Shown here: positions 54,607 to 63,789 of the stretch, in pieces
How positions within the stretch are numbered: position 1 is the first letter of the stretch
Layout: each line of letters starts with the position of its first letter
Assembly (NCBI RefSeq): GCF_000720765.1
Contig: NZ_JODC01000028.1
Span: 1 to 64,000, forward strand
Source: Streptomyces sp. NRRL S-646
GTDB taxonomy: Bacteria > Actinomycetota > Actinomycetes > Streptomycetales > Streptomycetaceae
Length of the DNA stretch: 64,000 nucleotides
Direction of reading: 5' to 3'
Notes under the pieces: generated by a model
Seen by the model: the letters and a program-made list of their open reading frames with translations, nothing else
What the model was told of the DNA's origin: nothing
The model's database searches: none
Position numbers and translations under genes: made by a program

Positions 54607-56202
54607 CTACAGCTGGGCACCGATTCCGGTCAGCGCCCGGACCTCCATCTCCGCATGCTTGTCAGGATCCGCGGGGCGCCTGCTGAACACGGTGCCGAGG
54701 TATCCGCACACGAACGAGAGCGGAATCGACACGATGCCGGGATTCATGAGTGGGAAGCAGTGGAAGTCGACGTTCTTGATGATCGACGTGGAGGTACCCG
54801 AGACCGCCGGCGAGAAGACGATGAGCACGAGGCAGGACACCAGACCGCCGTAAATGCTCCACAGCGTGCCCGAGGTGTTGAAGCGTTTCCAGTACAGCGT
54901 GTAGAGCATCGTCGGCAGGTTGGCTGAGGCGGCGAGCGCCAGGGCCAGAGACACGAGGAAGGCGACGTTCTGGCCGTCGGCCACGATGCCGCCGATGATG
55001 GCCAGGAGACCGATCACGATCGCTGTCAGGCGGGCCACCCGTATCTCGGACCGGGGATCGGCCTTACCGCGCCGTATCACGTTGGCGTAGACGTCATGGG
55101 CGAAGGAAGCCGAAGCGGCCAGGGTCAGACCGGCCACGACAGCCAGGATCGTCGCGAAGGCCACCGCTGAGACGACTCCCAGGAGCACAACTCCGCCGAT
55201 ACGGAAGGCGAGCAGAGGCGCCGCGGAGTTCTCACCGCCTGGTGCGTGAACAATCGCGTCGGAACCGACCAGGGCGGTGGCACCGTAACCGACGACCAGG
55301 ATTCCCAAGTAGAACGTGAACATCGACCAGGAGCACCACACCACGGACCTGCGCGCCTCCTTGGCATTGGGCACGGTATAGAAGCGCATCAGCACGTGCG
55401 GCAGGCTGGAGATACCCAGGACCAACGACAGGGCCAGCGAGACGAAATCGAGTTGGCTCGTCGCGTTCTGGCCGTAAAGGCTGCCCGGATTGAGCAGTCG
55501 CTCGCCCAATGGGCTGTTCTGCGTGGCCTGGTGCAGGAGCGCCGAGAAGTTGAATCCGAACTTGCCGATGATGAACACACTGATGAAGGTCACGCAGACC
55601 AGGAGCAGGCCGGCTTTGATGATCTGCACCCAGGTCGTGCCCTTCATCCCGCCCACCAGCACATAGAGGAGCATGACGACGCCCACGCCGCTGATGAGGA
55701 GCGCCTGCCCGCCCCTGGTGTGCACGTCCAGCAGCAAGGCGATCAGCCCACCGGCGCCGGCCATCTGGGCGAGCATGTAGAAGAACGTGATCACCAGGGT
55801 GGCGTTGGCCGCCGCGGCCCGCACCGGGCGCTGCTTCATACGGAAGGCCATCACGTCACCCACGGTGAATCGCCCGGTGTTGCGCAGTCTCTCACCGATG
55901 AGCAGCAGGGCGACCAGCCAGGCGACGAGCCATCCGACGGAGTAGAGGAATCCGTCGTAACCATGGACGGCGATCGCCCCGGAAATTCCCAGGAAGGAAG
56001 CCGCGGAGAGGAAGTCGCCAGACATCGCGATGCCGTTTTGTACACCGGTGAAGGCGCTGCCCGCAGCGTAGTAGTCGGATGCCGTCTGGTTTCTGTTGGT
56101 GACCTTGTAGACGATGAGCAGAGTGATGACGACAAATACCAGGAACACGCTCAGATTGAGCATGGGGCTGCCGGTCGCGCCGGCGGCGATCTGCCGTGTC
56201 AT
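54607..56202 (-). CDS. Cation/acetate symporter (ActP-like)
   Basis: This 531-residue sodium:solute symporter (SSS) family protein has about 13 helices. Family marks are YYAAGSAFTGVQNGIAMSGD, FLSAASFLGISGAIAVHGYD, GRFTVGDVMAFRMKQRPVRA, MAGAGGLIALLL, GGMKGTTWVQIIKAGLLL, SSLPHVLMRFYTVPNAKEAR and SASFAHDVYANVIRRGKADP. ActP-type members import acetate and other short monocarboxylates. Its start overlaps the upstream DUF485 gene by 4 bp (ATGA), the classic yjcH-actP arrangement. Confidence 0.92.
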   Translation of the reverse strand: MTRQIAAGATGSPMLNLSVFLVFVVITLLIVYKVTNRNQTASDYYAAGSAFTGVQNGIAMSGDFLSAASFLGISGAIAVHGYDGFLYSVGWLVAWLVALLLIGERLRNTGRFTVGDVMAFRMKQRPVRAAAANATLVITFFYMLAQMAGAGGLIALLLDVHTRGGQALLISGVGVVMLLYVLVGGMKGTTWVQIIKAGLLLVCVTFISVFIIGKFGFNFSALLHQATQNSPLGERLLNPGSLYGQNATSQLDFVSLALSLVLGISSLPHVLMRFYTVPNAKEARRSVVWCSWSMFTFYLGILVVGYGATALVGSDAIVHAPGGENSAAPLLAFRIGGVVLLGVVSAVAFATILAVVAGLTLAASASFAHDVYANVIRRGKADPRSEIRVARLTAIVIGLLAIIGGIVADGQNVAFLVSLALALAASANLPTMLYTLYWKRFNTSGTLWSIYGGLVSCLVLIVFSPAVSGTSTSIIKNVDFHCFPLMNPGIVSIPLSFVCGYLGTVFSRRPADPDKHAEMEVRALTGIGAQL

Positions 56203-56627
56203 TCCTTGTCGACTCCCGCCAGTTCGTGAATCCTGTCCACTTCCGGATCAAGCTTCTTCCGGGCGAAACGCCGATAGGCCAGGACGATCACGATCGTGGA
56301 CGCGAACTGCGTCAGACCGAGGATGGTACCCGTGTTGATTTCGCCTGCGACCTTGTGGCTCATGAACCCGTGGGCGTAGGCGGAAAGCAGAGCGAACGTC
56401 ATGTACCAGCAGAAGAAGAGCGCGCTCATCGGGAAGACGAACAGCCGAAGCCGTCTGCGCAGCCGGGAGAACTCCTCGCTTTGCTGAATCGCGGGGTAGT
56501 TGGGCCCGCCTCCGTGACGGGGGTCGATGAACTCCCGTCCGGCAGGCCGCTCGGACACTTCGAAGGTGGGTGACCCTGCCGGTCCGGTCACGTTCCTCTT
56601 CCTGGGGATTCGGGCAGGAGGATGCAT
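56199..56627 (-). CDS. DUF485 membrane protein (YjcH-like)
   Basis: This 142-residue protein is taken from the ATG at 56627. After a 60-residue soluble N-terminus come two helices, LRLFVFPMSALFFCWYMTFA and NTGTILGLTQFASTIVIVLA, separated by the DUF485 motif AYAHGFMSHKVAGEINTG. The tail RRFARKKLDPEVDRIHELAG is charged. DUF485 proteins are co-translated with ActP-type acetate symporters, and here the stop overlaps the actP start. They are thought to assist the transporter. Confidence 0.88.
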   Translation of the reverse strand: MHPPARIPRKRNVTGPAGSPTFEVSERPAGREFIDPRHGGGPNYPAIQQSEEFSRLRRRLRLFVFPMSALFFCWYMTFALLSAYAHGFMSHKVAGEINTGTILGLTQFASTIVIVLAYRRFARKKLDPEVDRIHELAGVDKE

Positions 56628-57285
56628 GGGCGCTCCTGCGGCGAGCGATGCGAAGGAGCAAGCCGTAGCCGCCTGCGCGGTGCTGGAGAGTGTAGTGAGA
56701 TACCACGCACCGTCAACCAACACCCCCCCCCCCACGAATCACGCGGTAAGTAGCGGACCTCAGATGGGCGTCCGGACGCGCCCGCGAGAACCGCTCGACG
56801 ATTCAACGCCCTCACGGGTTGGGACTTGAAGGCGGCTTGATCTTCTTTTTGCTCAGCATTCACCGACCGAACCATGGACGCACGATGCGGCCGACCCGGC
56901 ACACCGAATGTGGAGAACGTGTGTGTAACGGTTTGGTTCGTCGGCGTGCCCGGGGTGGGGAGCCGCATTGTTGCCGTTCGCCTGGCTGTCCTAAACTCGC
57001 CTGGATTCCACAACACTTGACGGATCGGCACACAGCATGCGGGATCGGTTCGCATCCGAGAACTGGGAGATTGAACAATGGGTTTCCTTGGGCGCACCCG
57101 CGACGTCGCCGGGTAGGTTGGGGGTCCCTGGTCGAACCTTCCCTTGGTTTTGAAATGCAATCCTCCGCTGCCGGCACCACCCTGTGCTGCCGGGCGTCCC
57201 CGTCCTGCTCAGGTGAAAGCCCGGGAGAAAACAGCATCGTGACAGGTACTTGCGAGCAAGCCGTTCCGAATACGGAGCTCATATC
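56628..57285. other. Divergent promoter region with an 11-C tract
   Basis: This 658-bp region lies between the acetate operon and the conservon. It contains a run of 11 C (56723-56733) and a long AT-richer leader near 56820-57070. I find no gene. Promoters for both directions must lie here. Confidence 0.4.
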
Positions 57286-59811
57286 GTGACCGCGGCCAGG
57301 CATGCGGCCACGCGTCAAGCACGGCCGTCACGGTGGGCTTCGCTCGTGCAGTGGCGGAACTGGCGGCTGCTGGTGAAGCTGGCGGCGGTGCTGCTCGTAC
57401 CCGCCCTGCTCGCTGTCGGCCTGGGCGTCGTGCAGATCCATGGCGACGTCACACGTGCCGGCTCCTACGCGGACATGCAACGCCTGGTCAAGATGCGTGG
57501 TGAGCTGCGGACTCTGCAGGAAGGCCTGCAGATGGAACGCACGATGTCCGTCGAACGACTGAGTGCCGACTCTGCCGACGACGCCGCCGGTCTGCGGCAG
57601 CAGAAGCGCAGTGTCGACAGCGCCCGGACCACCGTCACCAACACCAGAAAGCAGGAAGTCTCCCTTACGGGCGTTGCGGCGAATCGTTACCGCGACGCCG
57701 TCGGCCTCCTGGACCGCCTGCCCGCCCTGCGCGCAAAGGTGACGTCCGGCAGCATCAGCTCCTGGACCGCGCTCAATGACTACGGCACGATCATCACGGG
57801 GCTGCTCAATCTGGACCAGGCACTCGTCAGCGGGTTCGACACCCCCCAACTCACCAGGCCGGCGACCGCGTTGTACGACCTGGAGGCTGCCGAGGAGCAG
57901 ATCCACCTTGAGCACGCGATTCTGCTGCAGGCAGCCGGTCGAGGCCATCCGATGACCCCGACACTCATGAAGGCGCTGCAAGAGGCCGACGTACGCCTGC
58001 GGGACAGGCTCGGTGGCTTCCGGACCCTGGCCACCTCCACGGAGCTGAGCGGATACCAGCGGACAGTCACCGGGCCCGCCGTCAGTCGGCGTGCGCATGT
58101 GGTGAGCGCCGTGCTGGCCGAGCCCCTCGCGTCGGGCGCACAGCAGCACGCCACCACGTCGGTGCCTGTCTCGGTCGACAGCTGGAACCGCGACTCGATG
58201 ACCACCGGGACGCTCGTCGACCAGGTGTCCGACGGCTTCCTCCACAAGCTGCGCACATCGTCGGCCAAGCTGCAGGACCAGACGAGCAACCGCGCGGGCA
58301 TGGCGTCCGTCATCCTCTTCGCCGTGCTACTGCTCGCCCTGGCCATCGGTCTCGGGATCGGCAGGCATCTGCTGCGGTCGCTGACCGTCCTGCGCTCGAC
58401 GGCACTCGAGGTGGCGGAACACCGGCTGCCCGCCGCCGTCGAGAGCATGCGCGAGGGGCGGAAGGCGAACGCCGTGGTCGACGTCGTGCCGGTCCACACC
58501 ACAGAGGAGTTCGGTCAGCTCGCCAGGGCGTTCGACACGGTGCACGCTCAGGCCGTGCGCCTGGCGGCGGAGCAGGCCGCGCTGCGTGGTGACCTCAGAA
58601 ACACCCTGGTCAACCTCTCCCGGCGCAGCCAAAGCCTGGTGGACCGTCTGCTGCTGATGATGGAACAGCTTGAGCGGCACGAAGAGGACTCGGAGCAACT
58701 GGCCAGCCTCTTCACGGTCGATCACCTGGCGACGCGTATGCGGCGCAACAACGAGAACATGATGGTCCTGTGCGGCAGCACTCTGGTGCGCCCTTCCCAC
58801 GGTGCGGCGCTGGACACCGTGCTGAGGGGTGCTGTCTCCGAGATCGAGCACTATCAGCGCGTGCTCGTTCAGCCCGGTCCTCCCGTCGAGGTGATCGGTT
58901 ACGTAGCCGGTGACCTGGGGCGGCTTGTCGCCGAACTGCTCGACAATGCCACCGCGTTCTCCCCGCCGCACACCCAGGTGGTCATCGGCGGTACCCGGCA
59001 GTCCGACGGCTCACTGCTGATCGAGATCCAGGACGGGGGAATCGGGATGAGCGAGAGCGACCTGGCCAGGGCCAACCGGCGACTAGCGACGGACGCCGCC
59101 ACGGATGCGCCCACGTCCCGGCAGCTTGGGCTGCTCGTGGTCGGTCGCCTGGCCGGTCGGCACGGCATCGCCGTCAACCTGAGCTCGCAGCCGGGCGTCA
59201 GGGGACTGCGGGCCCGTGTTCTGGTACCGGCCAAGCTGGTCACGGCGCAGGCGCCGGCCCGCAGGGACCAGCCGGGCACCCTGGCCGAACGCCCTGCTGC
59301 CACGCTTCCGACGCGGTCGCGCGGCGGCCGGACGGACGGCAGTGACGCGGCCTCGCGCCCGCAGCAGCGGCCGTTCGCCGCCGCCGGTACGACGAGGCCC
59401 GTCCCGGCCGCCAAGGAGGCGCCTCAAAAGGCCGCCGAACCACCGTGGTTCGCACTCGCCGCATCGGCAACGGCAACGGCAGCCCGCAGCGGCGGGAACA
59501 GCACGGACGCACCTGTGCCGCGCGCCGCGGAGAAGGCCGCACCTGTCCCGTCGTCCTCGACCGAAGCACTCCACGCCGCGCAGGAGTCTGACCAGTCGGC
59601 CGACCTCACACAGGCCGGGTTGCCCAAAAGGGTTCCGCGTACGCGATCCGCTCCGGCCCGAACCGAGCGGTCCGCCACCGAGGCCGGAGCAGCTGCGAGC
59701 CAGAACGCCAGCCGCGCCCACAGCTTCCTCAGCAGCTACCAGTCGGGCATCCGTCGGGCGCAGCCCGATCAGACGCACAATCCATCGGCGACGGGCAGGA
59801 AGAACCCATGA
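57286..59811 (+). CDS. cvnA: Conservon sensor kinase-like protein CvnA
   Basis: The predicted 841-residue protein uses a GTG at 57286 with GGAG 8 nt upstream. It has a transmembrane helix near residues 30-50 (LVKLAAVLLVPALLAVGLGV), an extracytoplasmic nitrate/sulfonate-sensing (NIT) domain, and a second helix (MASVILFAVLLLALAIGLGI). A HAMP-like segment and an atypical HATPase_c follow: ELLDNATAFSPPHTQVVIGG, IEIQDGGIGMSESDLARANR and LGLLVVGRLAGRHGI. The last 200 residues are Pro/Ala-rich and disordered. CvnA proteins seed a membrane GPCR-like complex with CvnB-D. The stop overlaps cvnB by 4 bp. Confidence 0.92.
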   Translation: MTAARHAATRQARPSRWASLVQWRNWRLLVKLAAVLLVPALLAVGLGVVQIHGDVTRAGSYADMQRLVKMRGELRTLQEGLQMERTMSVERLSADSADDAAGLRQQKRSVDSARTTVTNTRKQEVSLTGVAANRYRDAVGLLDRLPALRAKVTSGSISSWTALNDYGTIITGLLNLDQALVSGFDTPQLTRPATALYDLEAAEEQIHLEHAILLQAAGRGHPMTPTLMKALQEADVRLRDRLGGFRTLATSTELSGYQRTVTGPAVSRRAHVVSAVLAEPLASGAQQHATTSVPVSVDSWNRDSMTTGTLVDQVSDGFLHKLRTSSAKLQDQTSNRAGMASVILFAVLLLALAIGLGIGRHLLRSLTVLRSTALEVAEHRLPAAVESMREGRKANAVVDVVPVHTTEEFGQLARAFDTVHAQAVRLAAEQAALRGDLRNTLVNLSRRSQSLVDRLLLMMEQLERHEEDSEQLASLFTVDHLATRMRRNNENMMVLCGSTLVRPSHGAALDTVLRGAVSEIEHYQRVLVQPGPPVEVIGYVAGDLGRLVAELLDNATAFSPPHTQVVIGGTRQSDGSLLIEIQDGGIGMSESDLARANRRLATDAATDAPTSRQLGLLVVGRLAGRHGIAVNLSSQPGVRGLRARVLVPAKLVTAQAPARRDQPGTLAERPAATLPTRSRGGRTDGSDAASRPQQRPFAAAGTTRPVPAAKEAPQKAAEPPWFALAASATATAARSGGNSTDAPVPRAAEKAAPVPSSSTEALHAAQESDQSADLTQAGLPKRVPRTRSAPARTERSATEAGAAASQNASRAHSFLSSYQSGIRRAQPDQTHNPSATGRKNP

Positions 59812-60242
59812 CATCAACCCACTCCCCGGAGGTGAGCCAGTTCGGATGGCTGGTCACCAACTTCACGGAGCGAGTGCCCAATGTGGCGCACGCCGTGGTG
59901 ATCTCGGCCGACGGACTGCTGCTCACCACGTCGGACCAACTGGCAGACGATCGTGCCGAGCAACTCTCCACCATCGCGGCGGGTGCCATCAGCCTGATCC
60001 AGGCTGCCGCCGACTGTATGGACACCGGGAACGCGCTGCGCACGGTGATCCAGATGGAGCACGGCAACATGCTGATGATGTCGATCCGAGACGGCTCGTG
60101 TCTGGTTGCCCTGGCAGCTCCGGACTGCGAAATCGGCCAGATCGCCTATGAGATGACCGTGCTCGTCGACCAGGTCGGCGAGATGCTGACTCCGGAACTC
60201 CGTACCGAATTGCAGCAGTTCCAGCAGACTGCGGCCCGATAG
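59808..60242 (+). CDS. cvnB: Roadblock/LC7 protein CvnB
   Basis: This 144-residue roadblock/LC7-domain protein begins STHSPEVSQFGWLVTNFTER and has VPNVAHAVVISADGLLLTTS, QLSTIAAGAISLIQAAADCM, VIQMEHGNMLMMSIRDGSCL and IGQIAYEMTVLVDQVGEMLT, matching the family along its length. In conservons CvnB acts as a GTPase-activating partner of the small GTPase CvnD. Its ATG overlaps the cvnA stop, and cvnC follows after 15 nt. Confidence 0.93.
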   Translation: MTSTHSPEVSQFGWLVTNFTERVPNVAHAVVISADGLLLTTSDQLADDRAEQLSTIAAGAISLIQAAADCMDTGNALRTVIQMEHGNMLMMSIRDGSCLVALAAPDCEIGQIAYEMTVLVDQVGEMLTPELRTELQQFQQTAAR

Positions 60243-60257
60243 CCGGACGGGGAGAAC

Positions 60258-60860
60258 ATGAGCACCGGTGAAGGCCCGTCCGGCCCTCGAAGAGATCAGC
60301 AAGCGGAGGACGAACAGACCTTCGCCGACGTGCTCAACGCGTTCAGTTTCGGCACCGGACGACGTAGGCGGAAGACCGCCGGCACTCCTGGCACGCCGCA
60401 GGACATGGCATACGACGAGAGCAACGAAGCCTCGCCGCCGCCTGCCCCCGAGTCGTACGGGCCGGCTTCCCAGGTGGACTACCAGCCGTCCACCTGGGAA
60501 GCCGGCAGCGTGGAGCCAGGAGCACCGGCCTCACTCGTCCGCGCCTACGCATGGACGGGCGGCCGGACCAGGTCGCACCACCACTTCGAGGTCGAGACCC
60601 TGGTCACTGCCGCCGATCCGGGCGACGTCCCCCGCGCTGCCACGCAGTGGGACCGCGCTGTGCTCGACCTGTGCCGGGAACCGAGGTCGGTGGCCGAGGT
60701 GGCGGCGCTCGTCGCGGTGCCGCTGGGTGTGGCCAAGGTCCTCCTCGGTGACATGGCGGAATGCGGGATGATCGTCGTCCACGAGTCGGCGACCGACGCC
60801 GACGATGCCCCGACCCAGGCACTGATGGAGAGGGTGCTGATCGGACTGCGTCAGCTCTGA
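60258..60860 (+). CDS. cvnC: DUF742 protein CvnC
   Basis: This 200-residue DUF742 protein has a variable N-terminus (first 90 residues, Pro/Ser-rich) and then the conserved core: SLVRAYAWTGGRTRSHHHFE, VETLVTAADPGDVPRAATQW, DRAVLDLCREPRSVAEVAAL, VAVPLGVAKVLLGDMAECGM, a winged-helix-like fold, ending LMERVLIGLRQL. It is part of the CvnA-D complex. The expected next gene, the small GTPase cvnD, is not present: a terminator follows immediately. Confidence 0.92.
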   Translation: MSTGEGPSGPRRDQQAEDEQTFADVLNAFSFGTGRRRRKTAGTPGTPQDMAYDESNEASPPPAPESYGPASQVDYQPSTWEAGSVEPGAPASLVRAYAWTGGRTRSHHHFEVETLVTAADPGDVPRAATQWDRAVLDLCREPRSVAEVAALVAVPLGVAKVLLGDMAECGMIVVHESATDADDAPTQALMERVLIGLRQL

Positions 60861-60868
60861 CGGGGCTC

Positions 60869-60906
60869 CGCGCCGGGCAGGGGGCACCTCACCCCGCCCG
60901 GGCGCG
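60869..60906 (+). terminator. Terminator after cvnC
   Basis: CGCGCCGGGC-AGGGG and CCCC-GCCCGGGCGCG form a long stem with a 1-nt bulge and 7-nt apical loop, starting 9 nt after the cvnC stop. Confidence 0.7.
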
Positions 60907-60984
60907 CACTCACCAGTCGTCGGGGGCGTTGCCCACCCACATGATCGGCTGCCCCTCGATCGGGTGAGTTCGGCAACGGATTCG

Positions 60985-61233
60985 TCAGATCGGCGCCTTC
61001 TCACAGGCCGCGTAGTTGCTGGTCGGCGCGCCGGCACCGAGGCAGTGGAGGTCGACGAGGGGTGTGCCGTTCGAGATGATCAGGCCCTGCTGAGGGGCGT
61101 TGACGGTGACCGTGGATGACGAGAAGCCGTCTCCGCCGGTGACGACCGTGTTCGTGTCGGCGGAGGCAGCTCCTGCACCAACGCAGAAAGCACTGAGGGT
61201 AATTGCCGTGATAATCGCGAACTTTCTGGACAA
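60985..61233 (-). CDS. Small secreted protein
   Basis: An 82-residue precursor starts from TTG at 61233 with GGAAGGA upstream. The signal peptide SRKFAIITAITLSAFCVGAG ends AASA-DT, leaving a mature chain of about 55 residues: VVTGGDGFSSSTVTVNAPQQ, GLIISNGTPLVDLHCLGAGA, with two Cys (LHC and AAC) that could form a disulfide. It resembles other small Streptomyces exported peptides of unknown function, and its leader end matches that of the two-repeat protein at 41258-41674. Confidence 0.7.
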   Translation of the reverse strand: MSRKFAIITAITLSAFCVGAGAASADTNTVVTGGDGFSSSTVTVNAPQQGLIISNGTPLVDLHCLGAGAPTSNYAACEKAPI

Positions 61234-61548
61234 TTCGGTTCCTTCCTGAATTCACGCATGTGCACGCTTGCATCCAAGGCGTGGCCGTGATCGTTCACCT
61301 TCCACCGGGAGTGGGTCCTTCCGGGAGCAGATCCAGGCACACATCCCGGGCCCGGTCTCCTCCACGATGGATGGTCTGCGCGGTGCGCGCACGAGGAACA
61401 CCGCCAACGAGTGAACTCGGCGACTCGCGGTGAAGCCCTGCGCCAGAGACTCGGCCCATGACACAGCCGTGCGCTCCCGCCCCGGCTCGGTGGTCGCGGG
61501 GCGGGAGCGCAGCACCAGTGTCGCGCCGCATCGCCGGGTGGGGTGGCA

Positions 61549-61749
61549 TCAGGCGCTGCGGGGCCTGCGTGCCGCCGTCTTCTTCGTGGTCTTTTTCGCC
61601 GTGGTCTTCTTGGCCGGCTGCTTCTTCGCGGTCTTCTTCTTCGGCAGCTCGTGGACATCGGCGTTCTCGCCACGGGAGGCGTTGGCCTGCTGGACGGACT
61701 CAACGGTCCGGCCATCGCCCGCCCGCTTGCGCGCTGCCAGCCCGCACAC
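61549..61749 (-). pseudogene. Lys/Ala-rich tail, possibly of a Ku protein
   Basis: The minus strand reads KRAGDGRTVESVQQANASRG, ENADVHELPKKKTAKKQPAK then KTTAKKTTKKTAARRPRSA. The SRGE-ADVHELPKKK lead-in with KKTAKK repeats resembles the C-terminal extension of Streptomyces Ku (NHEJ) proteins, but a histone-H1-like protein tail is also possible. No Ku core domain lies upstream. It is likely a 3' remnant. Confidence 0.4.
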
Positions 61750-62259
61750 TGCACGCTGGCACAGTGGTGGCCACCGCCCGTCCCGCCCCGGACAACAAGG
61801 CCGACGCCCATGTCTGGCGCAGCTCCGGCCTTCCGGAGCAGTGCCAGGGGGTCACGGTGCCGGTCTCCAGCCAAAGCTCCCGGCTGGAAGACGACGTGGG
61901 CACTCAGCTCTGAATCGTCCGTCCAGGCCGGAGTCCTCCGCGCTGCCAAGATCGGACAGGCGATTCTCGACACTCTGACGGCCGTCGAGGGCCGCGAGGA
62001 AATGACACGGAAGCTGAGACAACCGACGGCGACGCGGCGTGAGGCTCCTCCAGAACTCCCAGGTCAGAGACCTAGCGGATGACACGAGCCGCGAGACCCT
62101 ACATGTCCGTTGACAGGGAAGTTAGTCCGCCGCGAGCCGCTGACCTGCGCGGACTAGAGATCTTCAATGGCTGGGGTTACGGCCCCGAGGGGGCGATCCA
62201 TGGCAGGAGCGGTGACACCGCCCTCGCGAACTGAACGCTCGGGCGGCCACACTGGGGCC
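61750..62259. other. Gap upstream of the AraC-type regulator
   Basis: No supported gene. Short frames on both strands lack consistent codon bias. The regulator promoter presumably lies after 62090, where the sequence becomes less GC-rich. Confidence 0.3.
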
Positions 62260-63102
62260 ATGGAATACGTCGGCCGGGTGCCCGCTCCGCCGCTCGACCG
62301 GTTCATCGACGACATCTACTGTCTGACCGGGGTGCCTCACCACCGGCTGATGAACGTCCCGCCGATGCCGTCGGCACACTTGTTCCTTCACCTGGGCGGG
62401 CCCGTCCGTCTGTGGGACTCAGACCGTTCGGTGCCGCCGGCGGTGTTCACCGACGGGTGGTTCATGGGCGTATGGACCAGGCGCTTCCTCTTCGAGTACC
62501 CCACGCATGTGCGGCTCGTCGGGGTGCACTTCAAACCCTGGGGGATGTCGCCGTTCGTCGATCTGCCGGTGGCCGAGCTGCGTAACCGGTGGGCGCCGGT
62601 CGATGCCGTCTGGCAACGCTCTGTGGACCGGATTCGAAACCGGGTCGGTGACATCGCGTCGGCCACCGAGACCTTGCGGGTGCTGGAGGAGGAGCTGCGG
62701 TCGCGACTAACCGAGGCCCCGGCGCGCGGTCTCGACCTGGTCCAGCACACAGGCGGGCGTCTGGAGACCTCGCACGGCACGATCCCGGTGAGTGCGCTGG
62801 CCGATGCCGCCGGGGTGAGTGGTAATCACCTGGCCAACCTGTTCAAGACTCATGTCGGTGTCACCCCGAAGCGGATGGCGCGGATCTACCGCTTTGCGCG
62901 GCTGATCGTGTCCGTGGACGCCCTGTGCCCGGTCGACTGGTCGGAGCTCGCCCAATCGGCGGGCTACTTCGATCATGCCCACTTCAGCAGGGAGTTCAAG
63001 GATTTCACCGGCCACACTCCGACGGACTACCTGGCCCTGTGGCGTCGATTCCCCCTCGAGCGGGGAGGTCCGCAGGACTACGGTCCGATGCCGGCCGATT
63101 GA
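62260..63102 (+). CDS. AraC-family transcriptional regulator
   Basis: A 280-residue regulator is predicted from the ATG at 62260; the longer frame to 62167 adds an unrelated Arg/Ser-rich tail. The N-terminal 150 residues (MEYVGRVPAPPLDRFIDDIY, MPSAHLFLHLGGPVRLW, VRLVGVHFKPWGMSPFVDLP) match DUF6597, the usual sensor of this group. The C-terminal 100 residues are an HTH_18 domain: VSALADAAGVSGNHLANLFK, THVGVTPKRMARIYRFARLI, SELAQSAGYFDHAHFSREFK and GHTPTDYLALW. It probably controls the neighbouring DHFR-like gene, 73 bp downstream. Confidence 0.9.
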   Translation: MEYVGRVPAPPLDRFIDDIYCLTGVPHHRLMNVPPMPSAHLFLHLGGPVRLWDSDRSVPPAVFTDGWFMGVWTRRFLFEYPTHVRLVGVHFKPWGMSPFVDLPVAELRNRWAPVDAVWQRSVDRIRNRVGDIASATETLRVLEEELRSRLTEAPARGLDLVQHTGGRLETSHGTIPVSALADAAGVSGNHLANLFKTHVGVTPKRMARIYRFARLIVSVDALCPVDWSELAQSAGYFDHAHFSREFKDFTGHTPTDYLALWRRFPLERGGPQDYGPMPAD

Positions 63103-63175
63103 TTTCTTACATGCCCGGGTCCTCTCGACGCGAGAGGATTGCCCCAACCCCGCATAGAGCTTCCGAGGAGGGCCC

Positions 63176-63787
63176 GTGGGCGCGGTGATCATGCACAGCG
63201 TGGTGTCGGTGGACGGCTACATCGCCGACGAGAAGGGCGAGGTCGGGCCCCTTCACGACTGGTACTTCAGCGGGGACGTCCCGATCGTCGTAGGCGGGGG
63301 CGAGCAATACGACCATTCCGGAGCCGGAAGCGGCATCAAGGTCTCCCCCGCGTCGGCGGACTACGTCCGCACGATGTGGGAGTCGATCGGCACGATTGTG
63401 ATGGGCCGCAACCTGTTTGACCTGGTCAACGGCTGGGAGGGCAAGCCGCCTGCGGGCGATCACGTGGTCGTGGTGTCCCATCGGCCCAAGCCCGAGGGGT
63501 GGCACCCCGAGGCGTCCTACCATTTCATTGACGGTGCGGTGGCCGCGATCGACAAGGCCCGGGAACTCGCCGGGGAACGGATCGTCGCCGTGAATGCCGG
63601 CGACGCGGGTGCCCAGATCCTCGCGGCCGGTCTCGTGGACGAGGTGGCGATGGACGTGGTTCCGGTGGTGTTCGGTTCGGGCAGGCGCTACTTCGGCGGC
63701 ATCGACGGGCAGCATCTGCTGGAGGATCCACACGTGGTCGTCCAGGGCGACAGGGTGCTGCACCTGAGGTTCAAGGTACGCCGCTAG
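63176..63787 (+). CDS. Dihydrofolate reductase-family (RibD C-terminal-like) protein
   Basis: A 203-residue protein starts at GTG 63176 with GAGGAGG upstream. It has the DHFR/RibD-C fold: VIMHSVVSVDGYIADEKGEV, GTIVMGRNLFDLVNGW (substrate loop), DHVVVVSHRPKPEGW, GDAGAQILAAGLVDEVAMDV and VPVVFGSGRRYFGG. Family members reduce pteridine or other NADPH substrates; the true substrate is unknown. Same strand as the AraC-type regulator. Confidence 0.88.
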   Translation: MGAVIMHSVVSVDGYIADEKGEVGPLHDWYFSGDVPIVVGGGEQYDHSGAGSGIKVSPASADYVRTMWESIGTIVMGRNLFDLVNGWEGKPPAGDHVVVVSHRPKPEGWHPEASYHFIDGAVAAIDKARELAGERIVAVNAGDAGAQILAAGLVDEVAMDVVPVVFGSGRRYFGGIDGQHLLEDPHVVVQGDRVLHLRFKVRR

Positions 63788-63789
63788 AG

